A stretch of 64,000 bases of DNA from Paracrocinitomix mangrovi (GTDB lineage: Bacteria; Bacteroidota; Bacteroidia; Flavobacteriales_D; Crocinitomicaceae), in the NCBI RefSeq assembly GCF_019740355.2, contig NZ_CP091819.1, positions 3,100,001-3,164,000 on the forward strand. Reading direction: 5' to 3'. Both the position numbers and the translations under genes were made by a program. The notes under the pieces were generated by a model that had not been told where the DNA came from, did no database searches, and was given only the letters and a program-made list of their open reading frames with translations. Positions 35,899 to 45,400 of the stretch are shown here, piece by piece; the first letter of the stretch is position 1, and each line of letters begins with the position of its first letter.

Positions 35899-37734
35899 TT
35901 ATCTGATAGACAATTTCGAAGTTTGAACTTGTCCGTTGATAGTCGTTTTTACTGTATAAAAACCTTTAGCAAAACCATTTACATCAATTTGGTAAGTGTA
36001 TGTTCCAGCTCCTAAATTATTAGCGCTTTCAACATAAACAACTTGACCTAAAGCATTGATGATTTCAATCTGCATATCAGCAGCTTCTTTTAATTCAACT
36101 TTTACGTTAGTAATATCAGTTGATGGATTTGGATAGATAGACAATACAGCATTCAATTCATTTTCTTCAATGCTTGCACCTTGAGTACTTGCATCTGATT
36201 GGAATTTACCTGATTCGTCATCTCCCCAGTTTCCAACAAAGTCATAAACTGCAGTTCCACCATAAGTTTCTAAGTGAGCTCCATAAGCAGATGAGCTTGT
36301 GCTTGATCCACCTGCGTTGAAGATCATACCATCACCATAAGAATCTGTAACTTCAAAGATAAAGCATCCTGCACCACCAAGATCTACATTGTATTCGAAA
36401 GTTTGGTTGGCATCAGCTCCACCACCACCCCATTGGTCTGCGGTTCCGGCTGTATATGAATCAGTAGCAATAACACTCATTGCATCATTGTAAATTGTCC
36501 ATCCAGTTTCACCAGGATAGTAGTCAGTATTAACTGTAACTTTTACATATTGTCCAGTAGTTGGAGCTTCTGAGAATGATTTAACAATTGTATTGTTAGC
36601 AGCAACGTCATCAGCACTTCCGTTAACAGTTGTAATATCAACGTTTAAGTTATTACTAGCTAAAACATTAAATGTAATAGGATCTAATGTGATAAATTCA
36701 GTTTGACCGAAAGCAATGTTTCCAGTCCAGCTTGTTACAACAGCAGTTCCACCATTTACGTCAGCTGAAATTGACATTGAAGTAATATCTTGCTCACCTT
36801 CGTTTTTAACAGCGATAACAGGATCAATTGTAGCTGAAGTTCCTGAACACAATGCAGAAATATCATCAGCAAAAGTTAAGTTACCATCAGTTTGATAAGG
36901 GAAGTTTGTTAAAGTCAAAGGAACTTCAACTCCTGTTTCAACACTTTGTTGACCCTCAGCCATGTAAGCTACAATTTGCAAATCTCCTAATTGGTAATCA
37001 ACACCATTTAAGTCAGCAGGAATTGTATATGTCTGAGTGATTGATCCAGTTGAGCTTGTAGTAGTAGGAGTAACATCAGTTCCCCACTGTCCAGTTACAA
37101 AATGTCTCAACATATGTTGGTGATTGTATTTACCATTAGGCAAAATATTTGCCGGATAAAAACTGTCAGCACCTGTTTGAGGACCTTGAACATTGTTCAT
37201 TAAAACTGCAATATTCAATTTGTTAGTAGCTTGAGGGCTATCTCCAGTATAGTAGTACTCTACAGTTACACTTAATTCTTTAGTAGTAACATCTAAAGTA
37301 GCTTCACCAGCTAAATTCACATATGATTGTTCAGCTAAGATTTGATCTCCTGCATCATCCCAGTACGAGCGGCTCATTGCTGTTCCACCGTCCATTGCTA
37401 AAGAAGCAAAAACTTGTCTGTTAACTGATCCAGCAGGATAACCTGTTAAACTTGATTGATTCGCTAAAGCAGTTCCGAAAGGTGTTCTGAAATCAGGATC
37501 ACCTCCAGAAGGAGCAGCATATCCACCTACGTGAACGTTAACCAATACAACATCATTTGGATGCGCATCTTTATATTGTTGCGCCAATTTGTGTCCATCA
37601 GGACAATAAGTACAATAAATACCTGTGTACTCTTCTAAAACAACATTTCTGTTTTCTGGAGTAGTACTAACAGGCAGCTGTGCCATACTCACTCCACTAG
37701 CTAGAAGTGATGATATGAGTAAAAATTTCTTCAT
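35899..37734 (-). CDS. Omp28-related protein with T9SS type A sorting domain
   Basis: 611 residues from the ATG at 37734, which starts a proper signal peptide (MKKFLLISS, cleavage after SMAQ); the frame stays open for 26 more codons upstream but those would bury the signal. The Omp28 signature VVLEEYTGIYCTYCPDG carries a CxxC (C41/C44). A central region (about 330-430) looks Ig-like, then a beta-rich domain with FIFEVTDSYGDGM. The C-terminal ~75 residues are a type A T9SS signal (LSIYPNPSTDITNVK ... FYTVKTTINGQ), so the protein is secreted through the SprA pathway to the cell surface. It is a second, larger Omp28 protein beside the tlpA-like/DUF6029 operon. Confidence 0.88.
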   Translation of the reverse strand: MKKFLLISSLLASGVSMAQLPVSTTPENRNVVLEEYTGIYCTYCPDGHKLAQQYKDAHPNDVVLVNVHVGGYAAPSGGDPDFRTPFGTALANQSSLTGYPAGSVNRQVFASLAMDGGTAMSRSYWDDAGDQILAEQSYVNLAGEATLDVTTKELSVTVEYYYTGDSPQATNKLNIAVLMNNVQGPQTGADSFYPANILPNGKYNHQHMLRHFVTGQWGTDVTPTTTSSTGSITQTYTIPADLNGVDYQLGDLQIVAYMAEGQQSVETGVEVPLTLTNFPYQTDGNLTFADDISALCSGTSATIDPVIAVKNEGEQDITSMSISADVNGGTAVVTSWTGNIAFGQTEFITLDPITFNVLASNNLNVDITTVNGSADDVAANNTIVKSFSEAPTTGQYVKVTVNTDYYPGETGWTIYNDAMSVIATDSYTAGTADQWGGGGADANQTFEYNVDLGGAGCFIFEVTDSYGDGMIFNAGGSSTSSSAYGAHLETYGGTAVYDFVGNWGDDESGKFQSDASTQGASIEENELNAVLSIYPNPSTDITNVKVELKEAADMQIEIINALGQVVYVESANNLGAGTYTYQIDVNGFAKGFYTVKTTINGQVQTSKLSIR

Positions 37735-37767
37735 GTTTAGATAGTTTTTAATCGTTATTAGTCCAAC

Positions 37768-37775
37768 CAAATGTA
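37768..37775 (-). promoter_or_regulatory. Putative -7 element of T9SS-tagged Omp28 gene
   Basis: On the minus strand this reads TACATTTG, a full match to TAnnTTTG, 33 bases before the chosen ATG. It also supports that start, because the longer frame would begin upstream of the predicted transcript. Confidence 0.5.
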
Positions 37776-37985
37776 GGTAGAATGAATTGTTAAAGAAAAA
37801 ACAAAGGTGCACGATTCTAGTAATCCTAATTGTGAATTATTTAACTCAGATTATTAGAAACAAGTGGTTGATTGATATTGAATCCCTTTCAAAATAAGGA
37901 TTACATGAAAATTAACTTAGTGTAAACAAAATTAACAATTGTCACAAACCACTTACACATTGGACTCCTAAAATGTTAAACAATT

Positions 37986-38001
37986 CCTAAATTGATTTAG
38001 G
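37986..38001. promoter_or_regulatory. Palindromic candidate operator
   Basis: CCTAAAT and ATTTAGG are perfect inverted 7-mers around TG, just upstream of the -33 region of the small T9SS cargo gene. Confidence 0.4.
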
Positions 38002-38027
38002 TACTGTTTTTGTACACTCTTTATATG

Positions 38028-38035
38028 TATATTTG
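38028..38035 (+). promoter_or_regulatory. Putative -7 element of small T9SS cargo gene
   Basis: TATATTTG, full match to TAnnTTTG, 30 bases before the ATG at 38066. A TTTG lies 15 bases upstream, closer than ideal. Confidence 0.45.
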
Positions 38036-38065
38036 TTTTAAGTAAAAGCCTAAAAACTATTGTCT

Positions 38066-38779
38066 ATGCAAAAAATTTACTCACTTATTATTGGATGTTT
38101 CGCATTTTCTCTTGGTGCTGTTGCCCAAGTTGAAATTCACATGGATAATGATCCAGGAACAAATTACAATGGTCAAAATGTTCCTTTAACTATTGGATAT
38201 CAAGATTACACCATTTATATGCATGCTGTAAACACCTCAGGTGCTGCTGCAAATTATAATTTTAGAAGAGTGATTATGAGTAGTACTGCTACTTTTACAG
38301 ATCAGTTCTGCGACAATCAATTGTGTTATGTAACTTCAGGAAATGATTGGACAACTCCTCAATCAAATGCAATTCCTGCTGCTGATTCTTCTTTAATGAA
38401 GCCATTATTAAACTTTACTGGAGGTGGTGATTTACATTTAAGATATTATGTACTAGATGCTGATAATGGTGATGCTGCTATTGATTCAGTTGATTTCACT
38501 ATTACATCAACAGTTGGAATAGAAGAGAAAATTGATATCTCTCTTTCTGCTTATCCTAATCCTGCAAATGATGAGTTCTTTATCAACTTCAACGGAAATG
38601 AAGGAAAAGAATTTCAATTGGTAGTTTACAATGTTGTTGGTGCAGAAGTAATGAAAAAGACTTTAGTTAATGGCTTAAATAAATTGAATGTAGAGGATTT
38701 AAACAATGGTGTTTACTTTTACTCAATTGTTAACAACAATGACATTATTGAAACTAAGAAATTGCTAGTGAGACACTAG
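38066..38779 (+). CDS. Small secreted protein with T9SS type A sorting domain
   Basis: 237 residues from the ATG at 38066 (a TTG two codons earlier is less likely). Signal peptide to about GAVAQ, then a compact beta domain (about 22-155) with a Cys pair in DQFCDNQLCYV that could form a disulfide. The C-terminal ~75 residues are a type A T9SS signal (LSAYPNPANDEFFINF ... GVYFYSIVNNND). The N-terminal domain is not one I recognise. It is divergent from the T9SS-tagged Omp28 gene and has its own terminator. Confidence 0.82.
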   Translation: MQKIYSLIIGCFAFSLGAVAQVEIHMDNDPGTNYNGQNVPLTIGYQDYTIYMHAVNTSGAAANYNFRRVIMSSTATFTDQFCDNQLCYVTSGNDWTTPQSNAIPAADSSLMKPLLNFTGGGDLHLRYYVLDADNGDAAIDSVDFTITSTVGIEEKIDISLSAYPNPANDEFFINFNGNEGKEFQLVVYNVVGAEVMKKTLVNGLNKLNVEDLNNGVYFYSIVNNNDIIETKKLLVRH

Positions 38780-38805
38780 TAATTGATAAATAAAATTAAT
38801 TGAAG

Positions 38806-38837
38806 AAAGACTCGAATTTATTTCGGGTCTTTTTTTT
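38806..38837 (+). terminator. Terminator of small T9SS cargo gene
   Basis: AAAGACTCGAA (38806-38816) pairs with TTCGGGTCTTT (38822-38832) with one G-T wobble, followed by a long T run that overlaps the stop of the convergent sirtuin gene. Confidence 0.87.
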
Positions 38838-39540
38838 ATCCGTTAAGCTGCAATAGGTGATCTACTAATTCAGGAATTTTTGTACTGGCAGGACCCTTGA
38901 AAAGTTTAACATTGTTGAACTTAACATTCGTCAATTCATTAATATCGACAATGAATTTTTGACAGTTCTTTTTGCAAGCATATAGCAAGTTGGCGGCTGG
39001 ATAAACATTTAAAGATGTTCCTACAACGACAAAGATGTCTGCATCTCTAACAATGTCTTCTGCTTCAAACATCTTTGGAACAGATTCACCAAACCAAACA
39101 ACATGTGGACGAAGCTGATGACCACTATTAGACAAATCTCCAATTTTAATTATCGGATTTTGTAAAACTCTGACATCATTTGGATTAATGGAACATTGTG
39201 CTTTCAATATTTCACCATGTAGATGCAATATGTTTGTTGAACCAGCTCTTTCATGTAAATCATCTATGTTTTGCGTTACAATATGTACATCAAAGTGATT
39301 TTCTAATTCAGCAAGTGCGAAATGAGCCTGATTTGGTTGTGCTTGAATACACAATTCTCTTCTTTTATTGTAAAAATCTAAAACAAGTTCTGGATTTTTT
39401 TCCCAGGCTTCGGGAGTGGCAACTTCATTTATGTCATACTGATCCCATAAACCTCCCTTGTCTCTGAAAGTTCCAAGTCCGCTTTCGGCACTGATACCAG
39501 CACCTGACAGAACCACTAGTTTCGACTTTTTGTTGCCCAT
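38836..39540 (-). CDS. Sirtuin-type NAD-dependent protein deacylase
   Basis: 234 residues of the Sir2 family. The NAD-binding motifs are GAGISAESGLGTFR (13-26) and TQNIDDLHERAG (89-100); the catalytic histidine is in HLHG (H108), with WFGE later. FYNKRR provides the Tyr-x-x-Arg pair (Y57, R60) that marks class III sirtuins, which favour removal of succinyl, malonyl or glutaryl groups. The four zinc cysteines of most sirtuins are absent: only C116 remains in that region. So a deacylase with a zinc-free small domain is likely. It converges on the T9SS cargo gene. Confidence 0.9.
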   Translation of the reverse strand: MGNKKSKLVVLSGAGISAESGLGTFRDKGGLWDQYDINEVATPEAWEKNPELVLDFYNKRRELCIQAQPNQAHFALAELENHFDVHIVTQNIDDLHERAGSTNILHLHGEILKAQCSINPNDVRVLQNPIIKIGDLSNSGHQLRPHVVWFGESVPKMFEAEDIVRDADIFVVVGTSLNVYPAANLLYACKKNCQKFIVDINELTNVKFNNVKLFKGPASTKIPELVDHLLQLNG

Positions 39541-39580
39541 GGAGTAATTAAGGTTGTCTAAAAATAATGAATATAATTTG

Positions 39581-39597
39581 TTCGGCTCAGTTCGGCT
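39581..39597 (+). repeat. Tandem TTCGGCT repeat upstream of maeB
   Basis: TTCGGCT occurs at 39581-39587 and 39591-39597, a 10-base (one helical turn) spacing, just upstream of the maeB -7 element. Possible activator site. Confidence 0.35.
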
Positions 39598-39605
39598 TTA
39601 ATTTT

Positions 39606-39613
39606 TATCTTTA
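39606..39613 (+). promoter_or_regulatory. Putative -7 element of maeB-ruvA-sprA
   Basis: TATCTTTA (TAnnTTTG with the last base changed) followed by CGCGCCC lies 24 bases before the maeB ATG. Confidence 0.4.
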
Positions 39614-39637
39614 CGCGCCCAAAATAAAGGCTTCGAG

Positions 39638-41905
39638 ATGGCAAAAATTAGAAAACAATCAGCATTAGATTATCACTCAAACGGAAGACCGGGTAAAATT
39701 GCAGTAGTTCCAACTAAACCGTACAGTTCACAAAGAGATCTGTCATTGGCCTATTCTCCCGGAGTTGCAGAACCTTGTTTGGAAATTGAGAAGAATGAAG
39801 CAGATGCTTATAAATATACTGCAAAAGGAAACCTTGTTGCTGTAATTACAAATGGTACTGCAGTGTTGGGGTTAGGAAATATTGGTCCTCTTGCCTCAAA
39901 ACCAGTAATGGAGGGTAAAGGTTTACTTTTTAAGATTTTTGCTGATATAGATGTTTTTGACATTGAAGTAGATGCAGAAGATCCTGAAAAATTTATTGAA
40001 ACCGTAAAAGCAATAGCACCCACATTCGGTGGAATTAATTTAGAAGATATTAAAGCTCCTGAAGCATTTTTGATTGAGCAACGGTTAAAGGAAGAATTAG
40101 ATATGCCTATCATGCATGACGATCAGCATGGTACTGCAATCATTTCTTCTGCTGCTTTGATCAATGCATTAGAACTTGCCAAAAAGAAAATTGAGAATGT
40201 AAAAATTACAGTTGTTGGAGCAGGTGCTGCCGCATTTTCTTGCTGTAAGCTTTATTTAGCACTTGGTGCTAAACTTGAAAATGTTTATATGTATGACTCA
40301 AAAGGCTTATTACATAAAAACAGAGAAGATATTGATGAGCACAAAAGATTTTTTGCTGTTCATGACAAAGACATGGATTTGGCGACTTCAATGAAGACGA
40401 CAGATGTGTTTTTAGGATTGTCAAAAGGTGGATTGGTTACTAAAGAAATGATCAAATCAATGCCAAAAAATCCAATTGTATTTGCCTTGGCAAACCCTGT
40501 TCCTGAAATAGCTTATGATGAAGCAACTTCTGTAAGAAAAGACATCATCATGGCAACCGGTAGATCAGATAATCCAAATCAAGTAAATAACGTTTTAGGA
40601 TTCCCATACATTTTTAGAGGAGCATTGGATGTACATGCAACTTGTATCAATGAGGAAATGAAATTGGCAGCTGTACATGCCATTGCAGAATTGGCGAAAG
40701 AACAAGTGCCAGAAGAAGTAAATGAAGCCTACGGTGAAAAGAACATTAGTTTTGGTACAGAATCTATTATTCCTAAACCGCTTGATGCAAGGTTGATTAC
40801 AACTGTAGCGCCTGCAGTAGCAAAAGCTGCGATTGAATCAGGTGTAGCCAGAAACAAAATAAAGGATTGGGATGCCTATGAACTTAAACTTAAGCAAAGA
40901 TTAGGTTTGGATAATAAAGTTGTTGCAACCCTTACTGATAAAGCAATGAAAGCTCCGCAAAGAGTAGTTTTTGCCGAAGCTGACAATTTTAATATCCTGA
41001 AAGCTGCGGCTGCAGCGTTTGAAGAAGGCTATGCAATTCCTATTTTATTGGGAAGAAAAGATAAAATAGAAGCGCTTATTGAGGAGCATGAGATAGAACT
41101 TGAAGGAGTTGAAATTATTGATCCTAAAGACCTTTCTCAAAAAGCAAAATGTCAAAAATTTGGAGAGATCTTCTTCAAAAAGAGACAAAGAAAGGGTTGG
41201 ACATTATTTGAATCAGAAAAAGTAATGAGAGAGCGTAATTACTTCGGAGCAATGATGGTTGATCAGGGTGAAGCCGACGCCATGATTTCTGGAATTACAC
41301 GTAATTACCGTGACGTTATTAAGCCTGCCTTAAATGTTGTAGGGACGCAAGAGGGAGTAGAGAAAGTGGCCGGAATGTATGTAATGAATACCAAAAAGGG
41401 TCCATTAATTTTGGCAGATACAACGGTAAACATTGATCCAACTGCAGAAGAAATTGCAGAAATTACGAATCTGGTAGCTAAAAAAGCAAGAAAACTAAAT
41501 ATTCATCCAAGAATTGCTTTACTGTCTTATTCTAACTTTGGTTCAGCAAAAGGAAAAGATGCCACCAAGATGGCTGAAGCGGTGAAAATTATTCACCAGA
41601 GATATCCAAATTTGATTGTAGATGGTGAGATTCAAGCAAACTTTGCTTTGAATAATGATTTACTAATGGATAAATTCAGTTTTTCATCTTTGGCAAACAA
41701 AAATGTAAATACATTGATTTTCCCTAATCTTGCTGCAGGAAATATTGCTTACAAGTTAATGCAGGAAATGGGAGATGATGTAGATGCAATTGGACCAATT
41801 TTGTTGGGAATAAAAAAATCAATTCACGTATTGCAATTGGGAAGTTCAGGACGTGAAATTCAAAATATGGTGAAAGTGGCAGTAGTTGACGCTCAAAACA
41901 AGTAA
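39638..41905 (+). CDS. maeB: NADP-dependent malic enzyme (malic/phosphotransacetylase-like fusion)
   Basis: 755 residues, the usual length of the bacterial fusion form. Residues 1-425 are malic enzyme (SLAYSPGVAEPCLEIEK, MHDDQHGTAI, VVGAGAAAFSCCKLYL for NADP). Residues 440-755 are a phosphotransacetylase-like domain, regulatory in this family. The enzyme decarboxylates malate to pyruvate, supplying NADPH. First of an apparent operon with ruvA (2-base gap) and sprA. Confidence 0.95.
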   Translation: MAKIRKQSALDYHSNGRPGKIAVVPTKPYSSQRDLSLAYSPGVAEPCLEIEKNEADAYKYTAKGNLVAVITNGTAVLGLGNIGPLASKPVMEGKGLLFKIFADIDVFDIEVDAEDPEKFIETVKAIAPTFGGINLEDIKAPEAFLIEQRLKEELDMPIMHDDQHGTAIISSAALINALELAKKKIENVKITVVGAGAAAFSCCKLYLALGAKLENVYMYDSKGLLHKNREDIDEHKRFFAVHDKDMDLATSMKTTDVFLGLSKGGLVTKEMIKSMPKNPIVFALANPVPEIAYDEATSVRKDIIMATGRSDNPNQVNNVLGFPYIFRGALDVHATCINEEMKLAAVHAIAELAKEQVPEEVNEAYGEKNISFGTESIIPKPLDARLITTVAPAVAKAAIESGVARNKIKDWDAYELKLKQRLGLDNKVVATLTDKAMKAPQRVVFAEADNFNILKAAAAAFEEGYAIPILLGRKDKIEALIEEHEIELEGVEIIDPKDLSQKAKCQKFGEIFFKKRQRKGWTLFESEKVMRERNYFGAMMVDQGEADAMISGITRNYRDVIKPALNVVGTQEGVEKVAGMYVMNTKKGPLILADTTVNIDPTAEEIAEITNLVAKKARKLNIHPRIALLSYSNFGSAKGKDATKMAEAVKIIHQRYPNLIVDGEIQANFALNNDLLMDKFSFSSLANKNVNTLIFPNLAAGNIAYKLMQEMGDDVDAIGPILLGIKKSIHVLQLGSSGREIQNMVKVAVVDAQNK

Positions 41906-41907
41906 TT

Positions 41908-42483
41908 ATGATAGCCCATTTAAACGGAAGGTTAGTAGAGAAAACGCCAACTTATATTGTTGTTGAATGTGGGGGAGTAGGATACCTGGTGAAAATCAGT
42001 TTGAATACATTTTCGCTTTTGGGTAGTGATGAAAACATAAAGATTCATACGCAATTGATGGTGCGCGAAGATGCACACACGCTTTATGGTTTTGCTCATT
42101 TATCAGAAAGAGAAATGTTTAATCATTTGATTTCTGTTTCAGGTATTGGTGCCAATACTGCAATTTTAATGTTGTCGGCAATGACTTCTGATGAAATTGC
42201 TTCTGCAATAGTTGGAGGTGATGTTGCCACTATTCAGGGAATAAAAGGGATAGGAGCAAAAACTGCACAAAGGGTTATCATTGACCTAAAAGACAAGGTG
42301 GCTAAATCAGATTTGGCTGCAGAAAATATTTTGTTCTCAAACAATACGAATCAAAATGATGCGTTAACTGCTCTGTTGGCTTTAGGTTTTGACAAGAAAA
42401 GAGCTGAAAAAGCAATCAACAAAGTGCTGACTGATGAGCAAAGTGTTGAAGAAATAATTAAAGAAGCACTTAAAGTATTGTAA
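41908..42483 (+). CDS. ruvA: Holliday junction branch migration protein RuvA
   Basis: 191 residues. The OB-fold N-terminus (MIAHLNGRLVEKTPTYIVVE), tandem helix-hairpin-helix DNA-binding motifs (SGIGANTAILML, IKGIGAKTAQRVIIDLKDK) and the C-terminal RuvB-contacting domain (DALTALLALGFDKKRAEKAI) are all present. It binds four-way junctions and recruits RuvB, encoded 10.7 kb upstream. Position between maeB and sprA is, to my knowledge, a common Flavobacteriia arrangement. Confidence 0.96.
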   Translation: MIAHLNGRLVEKTPTYIVVECGGVGYLVKISLNTFSLLGSDENIKIHTQLMVREDAHTLYGFAHLSEREMFNHLISVSGIGANTAILMLSAMTSDEIASAIVGGDVATIQGIKGIGAKTAQRVIIDLKDKVAKSDLAAENILFSNNTNQNDALTALLALGFDKKRAEKAINKVLTDEQSVEEIIKEALKVL

Positions 42484-42493
42484 TAACCCAATT

Positions 42494-45400
42494 GTGAAGA
42501 AACTACTTGGAATATTTGTTTTGACGTTGTTTTGTTCTGTGGCATTTACCCAGAATGATTCAACTTTGCATTTTCCATTGTACGATCATTACGATTATAC
42601 TGATAAAAAAGACTCCCCAATTAATTTGATGCCTTCTGGTGTTAACACAGAAGTAAAATACAATCCTGAAACCGGGATGTATGAATTTTATCAAACAATA
42701 GGAGGAATCAATTATCGTCATCCAACTTCTATGACACTTGAGGAATACTTAGCCTGGAAAAGGCAACAAGCTACCAAAGAGTTGTTCATGGAAAAAATTA
42801 AAGAGGATAACGAACAACAACAAGGTAAGAATCCAATCCCCGCATTAAAGATTGAAAATGAAGCTTTTGATGTGATTTTTGGGGGTGATGAAATTAATAT
42901 TCGTCCACAAGGATCGGCTGAACTTTCTTTTGGAGTTAATATTTCAAGATATGACAATCCGGTATTGCCAATTAAGCAAAGAAGGGTAACTACCTTTGAT
43001 TTTCAACAGAGAATTAACTTGAACCTTGTAGGTCAAATTGGAGATAAATTAAAGTTGACTATTGCTCAGAATACTGAAGCAACTTTTAATTTCCAAAATC
43101 AAGTAAAAATTGAATATACCGGTTACGAAGATGAAATCATTCAAAAAATAGAAGCCGGTAATGTTAGTTTACCTTTGAATACAACCTTGATTCAAGGGTC
43201 TCAATCATTATTTGGTATCAGAACTGATTTGAGATGGGGTAGATTAACCGTTAATACCATTCTTGCTCAAGAAAAGGGTAAGCGTCAAGAAATTAATGTA
43301 TCGGGAGGTGCACAAGTTCAGGATTATGAAGTGAAGGCAGATAATTACGAAGCCAATAAACACTACTTTTTGAATTATTACCACAGGGATCACTATGATT
43401 CTTCAATGCAAACCATGCCTTTGGTTCAATCAGGTGTCCAAATTACCAAAATTGAAGTTTGGGTGACCAATAGGGTAAATAAGGTTGAAAATACCAGAAA
43501 CATCATTGCATTCTCCGATTTGGGAGAAACAAGACCAAGTTATGTAGAAGGAAATGTAAATCAATTTAATTCTGAGTATCCGGATAATGATGCCAACGAA
43601 CTTTATGGAATTCTTGCGGCTGCGCCTCAAATTAGAGGTTTTTCAAGTGCAGTTCCTTATTTGGCGGCTTACACGGGTCAACCGGGTCCTTTTGAGCAAT
43701 CAATCCATTATGAAAAAGTGGAGAATGCAAGACAATTATCTGAACAAGAATTTACTTACAACGCCCAATTGGGGTACATCTCATTAAAGTCTCCTTTGAA
43801 TCAAGATGAAGTTTTGGGTGTTGCTTATCAGTACACTGTAAATGGTAGAACTTATCAAGTAGGGGAATTTTCAAATGATGTACCGGTTGAAGAAGGGTCT
43901 AAAAGTGCTTTGATCCTAAGATTATTGAAACCAACAATTGTAAATCCGCAAAACATTACCTGGGATTTGATGATGAAGAATGTGTACTCAATAGGTGCAT
44001 ATCAAGTAAGTCAGGCAGATTTTATCATGGACTTGTATTATAACAATCCGCAATCTTCTGTGGATGTTAACTACCTACCTTATGATGGAGTAAATGATAA
44101 ATTATTGATGCAGCAGTTAGATTTAGACCGTCTAAATCTTCAAAATAATGGCCAACCTGATGGAAGATTTGATTACGTTGCAATTCAATATGAAGGTAAT
44201 AAGGCAACTAATGGTGGTACTATTGATCCTCGTACGGGTAGAGTATATTTCACAACCATTGAACCTTTTGGAAAAACGCTTAGAAAGAAATTAGAGGCTT
44301 CATCATTAGCACCTTTACAAGTAGAAGGTATTGTCTTTGAAGAGTTGTATGATTCAACTAAAACTGCGGCTCAACAAATCCCAAGTAAAAATAGATTCAA
44401 GATCAAAGGAGAATACAAATCTTCTGTAAGCTCTGATATTTCACTAAACACTTTGAATGTACCTGAAGGTAGTGTTACAGTAACAGCTGGTGGAGTAAAA
44501 TTGGTGGAAGGTGTAGATTACACAGTTGATTATAACCTGGGAAGAGTGAAGATTTTGAACGAAGGTATTCTTGAGTCTGGGACACCTATCAAAGTTCAGT
44601 TAGAAAGTAATTCACTCTTTGGATTCCAACAAAAATCATTGGTAGGGGCACATTTCAATTATGAGTTTAACAAGGATTTTAACTGGGGTGCAACAGTAAT
44701 GAATCTGACTGAGAAACCATTGACTCAAAAGGTAAATATTGGGGATGAACCAATTAGTAATACTGTATTGGGAACAGATATTTCCTATCGTAAAGAAGTT
44801 CCTTTCTTGACCAAAATGGTAGATGTGTTACCAATTATTAGTACAAAAGAAAAGTCAAGTATCAATGCATATGGAGAGTTTGCCTATTTGATTCCGGGAA
44901 CACAAAGAGCAATTTCTAAAGAAGGTATTTCATATATAGATGGTTTTGAAGGATCACAATCTGCAATTGATATTAAAACATTTGGAACCTGGAGATTAGC
45001 TTCAGTTCCGCAAGGTCAAAGTACTTTATTTCCTGAGGCAAATCCTTCACTTGGATTGGGACAAGGGTTTAACAGATCTAAATTGGCCTGGTATGTTATT
45101 GATCCAACAACATTCTACCAAAACTCAAGTGTAACACCTGATCATATTCAAGGAAATGATAATATTTTGTGTAATTCTAACATGCACATCCTTTCACAAA
45201 CTGCTTTATTCCCGCAGTTTAATCCGGTTCAGGGTACTTTAAACAATATTCCTGTTCTTGATTTGGCTTACTATCCAACAGAAAGAGGACAGTACAACTA
45301 CGATACAACTTCAGCTTACATTGATGCAGATGGTAAATTCACTAATCCAGAAGATCGTTGGTCGGGAGTTATGCGAGCACTTACCACCACAAATTTTGAA

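Larger units (their letters stand above)
37735..38065. other. Divergent intergenic region between two T9SS cargo genes
   Basis: 331 bases without a gene. It holds a minus-strand TACATTTG element (37768-37775), a plus-strand TATATTTG element (38028-38035) and a perfect palindrome CCTAAAT-TG-ATTTAGG (37986-38001). The rest is AT-rich with nothing I recognise. Confidence 0.6.

Noticed and set aside
37735-37812. Longer N-terminus for the T9SS-tagged Omp28 protein
   Set aside because: The ATG at 37734 gives a normal signal peptide, and the predicted -7 element at 37768-37775 lies inside the extension.
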